A DNA stretch of 6,715 bases, taken from NCBI GenBank assembly GCA_032127265.1, contig JAQAZP010000294.1:1-6715 (forward strand). The letters are read 5' to 3'. Origin of the DNA: JAQAZP01 sp032127265 (lineage in GTDB: Bacteria > Acidobacteriota > JAQAZP01). Shown here piece after piece: positions 1-5,835 of this stretch; position 1 is the stretch's first letter, and every line of letters starts with the position of its first letter. Under the pieces are notes generated by a model, which saw only the letters and a list, made by a program, of their open reading frames with translations, did not search any database and was not told the origin of the DNA. The translations under genes and the position numbers were made by a program.

Positions 1-2211
1 CCGACAGCGGCCATGGCCCAGGAGAGGGGCGGGCTCGACCCCTACGCGGTAAACACCAACTACCACTACGACACGGAACTCGGGGAGGGGTATTTCCTGG
101 CGGGCGGCGGCGTTGACCCCGACCCGGGCCGGGGTGTTGACTTTACCCCGCAATACAACGACTACGACTGGATGATCACCGACCCGGTGGGTATCCGGCT
201 CAGCGAACTGGATGCCTTTCGGGCCCGCTGCGACAGCTACGCCAAGGGTTTCGGCCTCGACGGCATCGAGTTGGTGGGCAGTGTCCAGCAGCTGGCGCAG
301 CACGGCAACTCGGTGCAGCTGATCCCCAACCTGGTGCTGGCGCGGGGCGGGGAGTACCTGGGCGGCTCCTTCAGTATTTTCGTCCCTCCGAACTACTACC
401 CCGACGACACGCTCCGTTACCCCCTCGTGGTCCAGATTCCCGGGTATTCCGCCATAAGCCTCAACGAGCTCGTCTTTGACCCGAACGGCAACTCTCTGCC
501 CCTGGGGTTCCTTACCACGGTCCAGTCGTATCTAAACGACCCCAACGGACGCGGTGTGATCTACGTCGTCTGGAACGCGGGCGGATACGGATCCATTGGG
601 GCCAATGACGCGTCACGGGATGCCATCAGCTACTTGATCCGCGTCCTGCGCGCCCGCTGCCGCGCCGACCAGAACCGGGTCATCGCCCGGGGCTCCTCCC
701 GGGGGGCCTTTGCCGCGCTGACCCTGGCCGAGAACATTATCCACGGTCAAGAGAGTTACAACGTGATCGGCGTGTTTGCCAGTTCGCCGCCGCTCTCCAT
801 TGGCTCGCTGAGCACCATTCCCATCGCCACCAACCCCGACCTGGCCAACCTCTACCGGCTCTACGCCGGGGAGGACGGCAACAAGTACAGCGAGACCGCA
901 CCCCCGGGGGCCATACCCCAACCGGCCCTGATGCCGGTGTTCGGCACATCGGACCCGCTGGAGGCGGATATGCTCTGCCCCGATTACACCGGTCACTCCG
1001 GGGGGATCGACAACCTCGGCTGGCTGCAGGGGAAGTATCTCTACCTGGCGGCCGGGACCCACGACTCCTTCTTCCCGGTGACCAACTTCATCACCATGGA
1101 CAAAAACCTCAGTGAGCGGGGTATAAACCACACGACCTTCCTCGTCCTGCAGGGCGGGCACAGCCCCATGCCCCAGGCTCGGCTCGCCGATGTGTTCAGA
1201 GACTTTATCTTCAAGATGATGTCGGACCCGAAGTTCGACCCGGCGGCCTATGTGCCGCCGGCAGCCTACAAGCACGGGGTGGGCGAGGCGGCGCGGAACT
1301 ACCTGCTGGACACCGACCTGGTGAACCACCGGCCCGAAGACGACCAGGGCGCTTCGACGATGAAGACGCTGTTCCTCAAGGAGCTGCCCTTCAGTGCCAC
1401 CATGCCCCGCCGCCTGGGCAGCAACGTCTATGGTGCCGGGTCCCCCAACGTGGCCGACGAGCCGGGCATCGTCCATCTCACCGGCGCCGCCGGCAAGCGA
1501 TGGGAACTCTACCTGTTCAACCCGTCCAACTCGGATCTCACGTATCAAACCAGACTTTTCGACAGCAGTGAAATCGCCGATGTCACCTGGTGGGACGGCT
1601 CCTTCCCGGTCTCCGCCACCGGATACTGCGGCCCGGGAGGCAGTTGTACGCCGGGCAATGACTGGCTGCGCTGGAGCGCCCTGTACGAGGGTGAACACGC
1701 CACCGGTTTCACCAACTACGTGGTCGACGGGAACCGGATCTCCCTGGAGACCGAGATCCTCGACCGCCAGGCCTCTCCCCGGGAGCTTCGTGTCAATTAC
1801 CTTGCCCTCGACCCTCCCCTGGTGGCCATGGGCGTCGACCTCGTCCCCGCGGTGGTGGCCGAACTGCGCAGCTCCCACACCTCCGGCGTGGCACCGTTCA
1901 GTGTCAACTTCGGTATGACCATTGCCAACAACAACGCCTATCTCCGAAAAATAGCCTTCCGGTTGGACACCCTGCTGGCCAGCGGCTTCTTCATCTCCAG
2001 GCACCGGGCGGGGTTCACCAACATCGGGCCCTACGACCGCTTCGACATCAGTGTGAACATGTATCTTCCGGCATACAGCGCCCTGGATGGAGACAACCTG
2101 TTCACCCTCCGCGCCGAGGATGTGACCCCGGCGCCCTACAACCAGCCACCCTTCCCGCCTTCCGGTGCGGGGGACACCGACGCGGTCACCATCAATGTGA
2201 CCGTGCCGTAG
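1..2211 (+). CDS. Secreted alpha/beta-hydrolase, esterase-like (5' end off window)
   Basis: Probably an exported serine hydrolase (esterase, depolymerase or peptidase-like); the substrate is not known. Residues are numbered from the ATG at base 13. That ATG is unlikely to be the start: the frame is open to base 1, there is no room for a ribosome site, and the first codons read PTAAMA-QE, like the end of a signal peptide with an A-x-A cleavage site. The hydrolase fold covers about residues 118-402. It has an early strand SFSIFVPPNYY (119-129), then PLVVQIPGYS, a nucleophile elbow G-S-S-R-G (227-231, Ser229), a likely acid Asp351 in GTHDSFFP, and a likely His383 in QGGHSP. This order and spacing fit a Ser-Asp-His triad. 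Residues about 450-732 form an unrecognised beta-rich C-terminal part with two cysteines close together (539, 545). The gene ends 42 bases from the convergent toxin gene. Fold assignment is firm, function is not. Confidence 0.8.
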   Translation, partial: PTAAMAQERGGLDPYAVNTNYHYDTELGEGYFLAGGGVDPDPGRGVDFTPQYNDYDWMITDPVGIRLSELDAFRARCDSYAKGFGLDGIELVGSVQQLAQHGNSVQLIPNLVLARGGEYLGGSFSIFVPPNYYPDDTLRYPLVVQIPGYSAISLNELVFDPNGNSLPLGFLTTVQSYLNDPNGRGVIYVVWNAGGYGSIGANDASRDAISYLIRVLRARCRADQNRVIARGSSRGAFAALTLAENIIHGQESYNVIGVFASSPPLSIGSLSTIPIATNPDLANLYRLYAGEDGNKYSETAPPGAIPQPALMPVFGTSDPLEADMLCPDYTGHSGGIDNLGWLQGKYLYLAAGTHDSFFPVTNFITMDKNLSERGINHTTFLVLQGGHSPMPQARLADVFRDFIFKMMSDPKFDPAAYVPPAAYKHGVGEAARNYLLDTDLVNHRPEDDQGASTMKTLFLKELPFSATMPRRLGSNVYGAGSPNVADEPGIVHLTGAAGKRWELYLFNPSNSDLTYQTRLFDSSEIADVTWWDGSFPVSATGYCGPGGSCTPGNDWLRWSALYEGEHATGFTNYVVDGNRISLETEILDRQASPRELRVNYLALDPPLVAMGVDLVPAVVAELRSSHTSGVAPFSVNFGMTIANNNAYLRKIAFRLDTLLASGFFISRHRAGFTNIGPYDRFDISVNMYLPAYSALDGDNLFTLRAEDVTPAPYNQPPFPPSGAGDTDAVTINVTVP

Positions 2212-2253
2212 CCGGGACCGGTTTCAACCTCTCCTTGTCTTGTTTTCAGGGGA

Positions 2254-2634
2254 TCAGTCCGTCCAGGCCGGCTCGAGGCCCTCAAACATCGGGTAGAGAC
2301 CCGGGTTGAGGGTTTTCAGTTCGGCACCCTCCGCCTCGGCGGTGGCGGCGAGGATGGCGTCGGCAAGACTGATGCCGTGCAGCATGCCGTATTCGCTCCT
2401 GTATGCCGCACCGGCGCGGGCGATGGCCTGGCTTACGGGAACCACCGCAAAGAGGGATATGAAGTCGTCCAGAGCCGCCCGCTCGTCTTCGTCCCGGGCC
2501 GCGGAATACAATTCAGCCACAACGACGGTGGAGAGGATGGTCCGGCTCTCGAAGGTCTCCATGAAGTCCGCGGCCCGGGGGTTGCCGCCGAGATAACCCG
2601 CCAGGACATCGGTATCGACAAGAACCGGTCTCAT
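2254..2634 (-). CDS. PIN-domain toxin, VapC-like ribonuclease
   Basis: A 126-residue PIN-domain protein, the usual VapC size. Toxins of this family are metal-dependent RNases that cut tRNA or rRNA and arrest growth when free of antitoxin; the target here cannot be predicted. The conserved acidic residues are visible: Asp7 and Asp9 in the N-terminal strand (VLVDTDVLAGYL), Glu41 in VVAELYSAA, and Asp92 in SLADAILAATA. The late motif LKTLNPGLYPMF has Asn110 near the fourth acidic position, and the same motif style is common in VapC proteins. The active site therefore looks intact. The ATG overlaps the antitoxin stop as ATGA, so translation is probably coupled, and a purine-rich AAGGGG stands about 8 bases upstream inside the antitoxin gene. 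Expression should come from the antitoxin promoter. No clear terminator is seen in the 42 bases before the convergent hydrolase gene. Confidence 0.88.
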   Translation of the reverse strand: MRPVLVDTDVLAGYLGGNPRAADFMETFESRTILSTVVVAELYSAARDEDERAALDDFISLFAVVPVSQAIARAGAAYRSEYGMLHGISLADAILAATAEAEGAELKTLNPGLYPMFEGLEPAWTD

Positions 2635-2870
2635 GGCCCGCCCCTTTCCCAGCCGTGCCGCCCCGCCCTGAAATCCGGAAGATCGGTGCGGTCTTTCCAG
2701 ATTCCGGCTGTTTTTCGAAGGATATCCTCCCGCCGCCCACGGCTCTCCCGTTCGAGGAATGAATCAAGAGCCTCACGGATCAGTTCGCTCTGTTTCATCC
2801 CTGACCTCTCGGAAAGAGCCCTCAATTCGCCGACTTGACGTTCTTTAAGATAAATTTGAGTTCGAATCAT
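2631..2870 (-). CDS. Ribbon-helix-helix antitoxin, VapB/CopG-like
   Basis: A 79-residue antitoxin and probable autorepressor for the PIN toxin that follows it. The N-terminus is a typical ribbon-helix-helix: a basic beta strand RTQIYLKE (residues 3-10) that would enter the DNA major groove, helix A about 11-22, a turn at SGMKQSE, and helix B about 26-41 (SELIREALDSFLER). The C-terminal tail, about 47-75, contains GIWKDRTDLPDF, a pattern familiar from RHH antitoxins paired with PIN toxins; this part usually wraps the toxin and blocks its active site. The start is supported by AAGGA six bases upstream and by a good promoter close behind it. The stop overlaps the toxin start by four bases. The toxin-antitoxin pairing rests on gene order, overlap and both domain types; binding itself is inferred. 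Confidence 0.88.
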   Translation of the reverse strand: MIRTQIYLKERQVGELRALSERSGMKQSELIREALDSFLERESRGRREDILRKTAGIWKDRTDLPDFRAGRHGWERGGP

Positions 2871-2876
2871 GACATA

Positions 2877-2881
2877 TCCTT
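2877..2881 (-). promoter_or_regulatory. Ribosome binding site of the antitoxin gene
   Basis: Minus-strand AAGGA lies six bases before the antitoxin ATG at 2870, a normal spacing. It settles the start because no other in-frame start nearby has a comparable site. Confidence 0.65.
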
Positions 2882-2885
2882 AATG

Positions 2886-2923
2886 ATGTATACATGTAAT
2901 GTATATGTCTATGTTTATCATGT
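2886..2923 (-). promoter_or_regulatory. Probable antitoxin operator: ATGT/ACAT half-site array
   Basis: Within 38 bases the minus strand carries ACAT six times (plus-strand ATGT starting at 2886, 2894, 2899, 2905, 2911 and 2920). The larger box ATGTATA occurs at 2886 and 2899, with ATGTTTA at 2911, 12-13 bases apart. The left end is a perfect 10-base palindrome ATGTATACAT (2886-2895) that overlaps an 8-base palindrome TACATGTA (2891-2898). Ribbon-helix-helix repressors bind short repeated half-sites as stacked dimers, so this array over the promoter is the likely autoregulatory site. Binding is inferred from position and symmetry. Confidence 0.55.
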
Positions 2924-2926
2924 CAA
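2898..2926 (-). promoter_or_regulatory. Sigma-70-type promoter of the toxin-antitoxin operon
   Basis: On the minus strand a perfect -35 box TTGACA (2926-2921) is followed after 17 bases by TACATT (2903-2898), four of six matches to the -10 consensus. Transcription would start near 2891, about 20 bases before the antitoxin ATG. Both boxes lie inside the half-site array, so a bound antitoxin would block polymerase. An alternative -10, TATACA, exists at 15-base spacing. Confidence 0.6.
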
Positions 2927-3114
2927 TGGTTTGGTGTCCGCGATCCCGATTCTTCTTGAAACATCGGCACAGGGAAAAATCTCTTCGGCGTTGCAACTTC
3001 TCACGGACCGCATCGAGGGAGGAAGGCATTTCCCTACCGCCGATTTCAAGGCTCTTCGATCCGGAGCAGGTCCGTTCGTCTGTCCATACCCGGCCGGTTC
3101 ATATAAGAAACATC
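2927..3114. other. Intergenic stretch without an identified gene
   Basis: Together with the flanking promoter sites this forms the 348-base gap between the divergent antitoxin and amidohydrolase genes. I see no convincing coding sequence, tRNA, strong hairpin or tandem repeat here. Plus-strand frames open through 2835-3197 and 2899-3147 give proteins with no recognisable motif, no good ribosome site, and in the first case an overlap with the antitoxin gene and its operator. It could be an upstream control region or remnant DNA. Confidence 0.5.
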
Positions 3115-3143
3115 TTGACTGTGAACGTGAAAATGCTTATTTC
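3115..3143 (+). promoter_or_regulatory. Possible promoter of the amidohydrolase gene
   Basis: TTGACT (3115-3120, five of six to the -35 consensus) is followed after 17 bases by TATTTC (3138-3143), only three of six to the -10 consensus. The surroundings are AT-rich compared with the genes. The start would be near 3150, leaving a leader of about 70 bases. The weak -10 means it may need an activator or may be chance. Confidence 0.35.
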
Positions 3144-3205
3144 TTAAGACAATCAGGCGTACTACCATCATGGCACGCCCGTCTTTTTCATTCTTAATCC
3201 GAGTC

Positions 3206-3213
3206 AGGGAGGA
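3206..3213 (+). promoter_or_regulatory. Ribosome binding site of the amidohydrolase gene
   Basis: AGGGAGGA ends five bases before the ATG at 3219. It is a strong Shine-Dalgarno match and fixes that start over the ATG at 3170, which is in another frame and lacks such a site. Confidence 0.8.
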
Positions 3214-3218
3214 TCGTC

Positions 3219-5189
3219 ATGGCGAGAAGAACCGTTCTGTTGCTGTTTTACTGTCTGGTTCCGCTCCTTCTCTTGTTCGCCGCACCGCCGGCTCTCGAGG
3301 CAGCCGTAGCGGTGCCCATTCACGACGTCCAATACACCGAGAACCCTTCCGGCTATTCGCCATACTACGGCCAGGAGGTCACCATCACCGGTGTGGTGAC
3401 AACCATTTCCTATTACGGGTATGTCCTGGCCGAGGGTCCGGGCCCCTGGCAGGCCGTATTTGTCTACACCTTCCTCAACTCTCCCGAGGTGGGCGACTCC
3501 GTGACCGTGACCGGCACGGTGTACGAGTACTACGGGATGACGGAAATCGTCAATGTCACCGGGGTCCAGCTCAACTCCTCGGGACATCCGGTGACCGCCA
3601 CCACCGTGGACGTGGGCGACGTATCGCAGGAGCAGTACGAGTCGGTCCTGGTGCGGGTTGAAAACGTCTTCGTGGGCGCCATCCTTGATTACGGTGAGTG
3701 GGTCGTCACCGACGGTTCGTCATACGCCATCTGTGACGACTGGAACGACTACATGTACTTCCCTCACATGTATGACTTCCTGCCCTCGGTCACCGGCACC
3801 CTCAATTATTCCTTCGGGGCGTTCAAGATCGAGCCGCGGGACACGGCCGACATCGGCGGCGCTGTTCCACCGTCCGACCACTACGCCCTCCACGGCCACA
3901 TCGTGACGATGAACGACGACCGGGACGTGATCATCGGCGGTTACGTGGAAATCCTGGGGGATGAGATCGTCAGCGTCCGGACCAAGCGGCCGGAGAACAT
4001 CACGGTGATCCAGGCCGGCGGCCTGATCTTTCCCGGTCTGATCGATGCCCACAACCACCCCCAGTACAACGTTCTGGATGTCATTCCCTTCGGGACGCTC
4101 TTTGAAGACCGCTGGGAGTGGCGCGACCACCCGCTCTACGCTGATTTTAATCTCCAGTTGGACAACATTATGGATTTCGGAGGTTATTCGGCCCAGTATC
4201 TCAACGTATGGAAGCTCGCCGAAGTGCGGTCCCTGACCGCAGGCACGACGTCCATCCAGGGAAGCAACATCAGCGGCGCGGACTACATCGGCTTTGCCCA
4301 CCCGGCAATGATCGTCAACAACGTGGGGCGCTTTCCGGAACGGGTTTTGACCGACACTTTCCCCCTGGACGATGGTGCGGCCTATTGGCAATACACGTCT
4401 ATGGAGTGCTGGGACCGCTTTATCATCCACCTTTCGGAGGGGGTAAATGATGCCGCGCTGGCCGAGTTCTACGAGTGGCAGGGCTTTGGCGTCCTCGACG
4501 AGCGGACCAGCATCATCCACGGCGTTCCCTACGGCGAGGACGAGTGGGCGGCGATGGCCGCGGCCGGAGCGAACCTTATCTGGTCGCCGGTGAGCAACCT
4601 CACCCTGTACGGCGCCACGGCCCACGTACCGGGGGCGCTGGCCGCCGGTGTGGACGTGGCCCTCTCGGCTGACTGGACCGAATCCGGGTCGAGAACCATC
4701 CTCGACGAGATGAAGGCCGCCGATGCCTATGACAACGAAAACTGGGGTGACGCGCTCTCTCCGCAGCAGCTGGTGGAGTTCGTCACCCGCAACGCGGCGC
4801 ACGCCCTGGGCATCGAAGACCGCGTGGGACAGATCGCCCCGGGGTACCGGGCCGACCTGATGGTGGTGCCCGGAAGCCCGAACAAGCCCTACCGGGCACT
4901 GCTCAGGTCTGACCCGGCAAATGTGAAACTGACCATCGTCAACGGCAAGGCTCTGTACGGCAACCCGGACCTGATGGAACAATTCTCATACAGCGACAAT
5001 GCCGAGACCATCTATGTCGGAGGCCAGGAGAAGAGCCTGGCCATACGGCTGGACGCCCCCACCATCCCCGAGTCGGGAAAATTCTTCAGCCAGATCCTGG
5101 CCGAGTTGGAAACGGCGTACGAGGCGGCGGAACCAAAAGTGTGCGATTTTCTCGGGGCGGGAGACGAGACCGGCCCGCGGGAACCCTGA
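3219..5189 (+). CDS. Secreted amidohydrolase (ATZ/TRZ-like) with N-terminal OB-fold region
   Basis: A complete 656-residue exported metal-dependent hydrolase. Residues 1-30 are a signal peptide: MARR, a hydrophobic core to about residue 22, and probable cleavage after ALEA or AAVA. Residues about 34-212 resemble the OB-fold-like (YhcR-type) region seen in secreted nucleases, with GQEVTITGVVT, VGDSVTVTGTV, a second segment SVLVRVENVFV, and the ending LNYSFGAFKIEPRDTADI. Residues about 222-585 are the amidohydrolase: start strand HIVTMNDDRDVIIGG, metal motif D-A-H-N-H (His278, His280), TAGTTS (340-345), His404 and Glu407 in FIIHLSEG, His434 in SIIHGVP, SPVSNLTLYG (456-465), and Asp485 in LSADW. 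These are the HxH, His, His and Asp ligands of the deaminase/chlorohydrolase branch, with no carboxylated lysine, so one metal is expected. GYRADLMVV (542-550) closes the beta-sandwich. The last 60 residues are unassigned. The substrate is unknown; amine, amide or ring hydrolysis are all possible. Confidence 0.88.
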   Translation: MARRTVLLLFYCLVPLLLLFAAPPALEAAVAVPIHDVQYTENPSGYSPYYGQEVTITGVVTTISYYGYVLAEGPGPWQAVFVYTFLNSPEVGDSVTVTGTVYEYYGMTEIVNVTGVQLNSSGHPVTATTVDVGDVSQEQYESVLVRVENVFVGAILDYGEWVVTDGSSYAICDDWNDYMYFPHMYDFLPSVTGTLNYSFGAFKIEPRDTADIGGAVPPSDHYALHGHIVTMNDDRDVIIGGYVEILGDEIVSVRTKRPENITVIQAGGLIFPGLIDAHNHPQYNVLDVIPFGTLFEDRWEWRDHPLYADFNLQLDNIMDFGGYSAQYLNVWKLAEVRSLTAGTTSIQGSNISGADYIGFAHPAMIVNNVGRFPERVLTDTFPLDDGAAYWQYTSMECWDRFIIHLSEGVNDAALAEFYEWQGFGVLDERTSIIHGVPYGEDEWAAMAAAGANLIWSPVSNLTLYGATAHVPGALAAGVDVALSADWTESGSRTILDEMKAADAYDNENWGDALSPQQLVEFVTRNAAHALGIEDRVGQIAPGYRADLMVVPGSPNKPYRALLRSDPANVKLTIVNGKALYGNPDLMEQFSYSDNAETIYVGGQEKSLAIRLDAPTIPESGKFFSQILAELETAYEAAEPKVCDFLGAGDETGPREP

Positions 5190-5198
5190 GGATTGGAT

Positions 5199-5230
5199 GC
5201 TCGGGGGGGGATGTGCGACCCCTCCCGAGC
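5199..5230 (+). terminator. GC-rich hairpin after the amidohydrolase gene
   Basis: The arms 5199-5210 (GCTCG followed by a run of G) and 5219-5230 (CCCCTCCCGAGC) form 12 pairs, one of them G-T, around an 8-base loop. The hairpin starts 10 bases after the amidohydrolase stop. It has no following T-run, so it is not a classic intrinsic terminator; it may slow polymerase, protect the 3' end, or belong to the repeat next to it. The wobble pair suits a plus-strand transcript. Confidence 0.45.
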
Positions 5231-5243
5231 GACCTGTCGAAGA
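5227..5243. repeat. 17-base direct repeat, copy 1
   Basis: GAGCGACCTGTCGAAGA occurs here and again exactly 48 bases downstream. It belongs by eye to the family of short intergenic elements built on CTGAGC...CTGTCGAAG that recur in many high-GC bacterial genomes. Its 5' end overlaps the right arm of the first hairpin. Confidence 0.7.
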
Positions 5244-5256
5244 GCACGGTCCGGCG

Positions 5257-5317
5257 GGAGGGATTGTTTCTCCTGAGCGACCTGTCGAAGACCGTAGCGA
5301 AGGGGAACAATCCCTCC
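5257..5317 (+). terminator. Long hairpin between convergent genes, repeat in its loop
   Basis: The arms 5257-5272 and 5302-5317 pair over 16 positions. The outer 12 are perfect (GGAGGGATTGTT with AACAATCCCTCC); the inner four include two G-T pairs. The 29-base loop holds the second copy of the 17-base repeat. It lies 14 bases past the stop of the carrier-protein gene and 67 bases past the amidohydrolase stop, so it could end transcription from both sides. No T-run follows on either strand, so a structural or repeat-element role is equally possible. Confidence 0.45.
5275..5291. repeat. 17-base direct repeat, copy 2
   Basis: Identical to the copy at 5227-5243. Here it is preceded by TCCT and sits in the loop of the long hairpin. 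The flanks of the two copies are related (G-rich, then CTCC or CTCCC, then the repeat), so the unit is likely about 48-50 bases, imperfectly duplicated. Confidence 0.7.
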
Positions 5318-5331
5318 AGCCAAACCGTTTC

Positions 5332-5835
5332 CTACTCCACAACCATCAAAACGGCATTGGCGTCAACCGCCTGGCCTTCCTCGACCAGGACCTCGGTCAC
5401 CTTGCCGTCCTTGGGCGACTTCAGCTCGTTCTCCATCTTCATCGCTTCCACAACAACGATGCCCTGGCCCTGGGTCACTTCGTCGCCCGGGCCGGCCAGC
5501 AGCTTCACCACCTTGCCCGGCATGGGGGAGAGGATCTCGGCCCGGCCGCCGACCTGGTCGGCGCCGCCCTTGCCGCGCAGCGCCATCAGCCGCGGGTCGA
5601 GCACCTTGAGCTGGAAGAACTGGTCGTAGACGTAGAGGCTGCAGTTCTCGCCGGCGATGTCCACGCCTACTTCATACGAGGTACCGTCGAGGAGCATGGA
5701 AAAGAGGTCGGGCTGCGGTTCGGTGAGGTCCACCGTGTATTCCCGGTCGTCCACCTTCACCGTGTAACGCCCTTCGCCGTCGGCGGTCACCGCCACCGGG
5801 TGGGACTGCTGGCCGAGCTGGATTTCGTAGATCAT
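5332..5835 (-). CDS. Biotin carboxyl carrier protein of an acyl-CoA carboxylase
   Basis: A 167-residue cytoplasmic carrier that bears the biotin shuttling CO2 from the biotin carboxylase to a carboxyltransferase. The biotinyl domain is about residues 98-167: ILSPMPGKVVKLL, the biotinylation motif E-A-M-K-M with Lys133, and GKVTEVLVEEGQAVDANAVLMVVE. Lys133 is 34 residues from the C-terminus, as usual. Residues 1-95 form a beta-rich segment (YTVKVDDREYTVDL) resembling the linker between the carboxylase and carrier parts in propionyl-CoA carboxylase alpha chains. GGAGGAG six bases before the ATG supports the start, and the ATG overlaps the upstream carboxylase stop as ATGA. The partner carboxyltransferase is not in the window. 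A propionyl-CoA or other acyl-CoA carboxylase is likelier than pyruvate carboxylase, but the acyl substrate cannot be read here. Confidence 0.88.
   Translation of the reverse strand: MIYEIQLGQQSHPVAVTADGEGRYTVKVDDREYTVDLTEPQPDLFSMLLDGTSYEVGVDIAGENCSLYVYDQFFQLKVLDPRLMALRGKGGADQVGGRAEILSPMPGKVVKLLAGPGDEVTQGQGIVVVEAMKMENELKSPKDGKVTEVLVEEGQAVDANAVLMVVE

Noticed and set aside
613..2004. Open frame of 463 codons on the minus strand inside the esterase gene
   Set aside because: It is the antisense shadow of a GC-rich gene; the translation is low in complexity, rich in Gly, Val, His and Arg, and has no family motif, whereas the plus-strand frame has a full catalytic triad.
2220..2229. GGTTTCAACC inverted repeat as a terminator between esterase and toxin genes
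   Set aside because: The stem is only four pairs with a two-base loop, too small to fold usefully.
2835..3197. Plus-strand 120-codon frame over the antitoxin start and operator
   Set aside because: It overlaps the antitoxin gene and its promoter, has no ribosome site of note, and its translation has no recognisable motif.
3720..4982. Open frame of 420 codons on the minus strand inside the amidohydrolase gene
   Set aside because: It mirrors the amidohydrolase codons, shows no domain, and the plus-strand protein has all metal ligands and a strong ribosome site.
5227..5291. The two 17-base copies as a CRISPR array
   Set aside because: Only two copies, repeat too short, the spacing region is itself repeat-related, and no cas genes are present.
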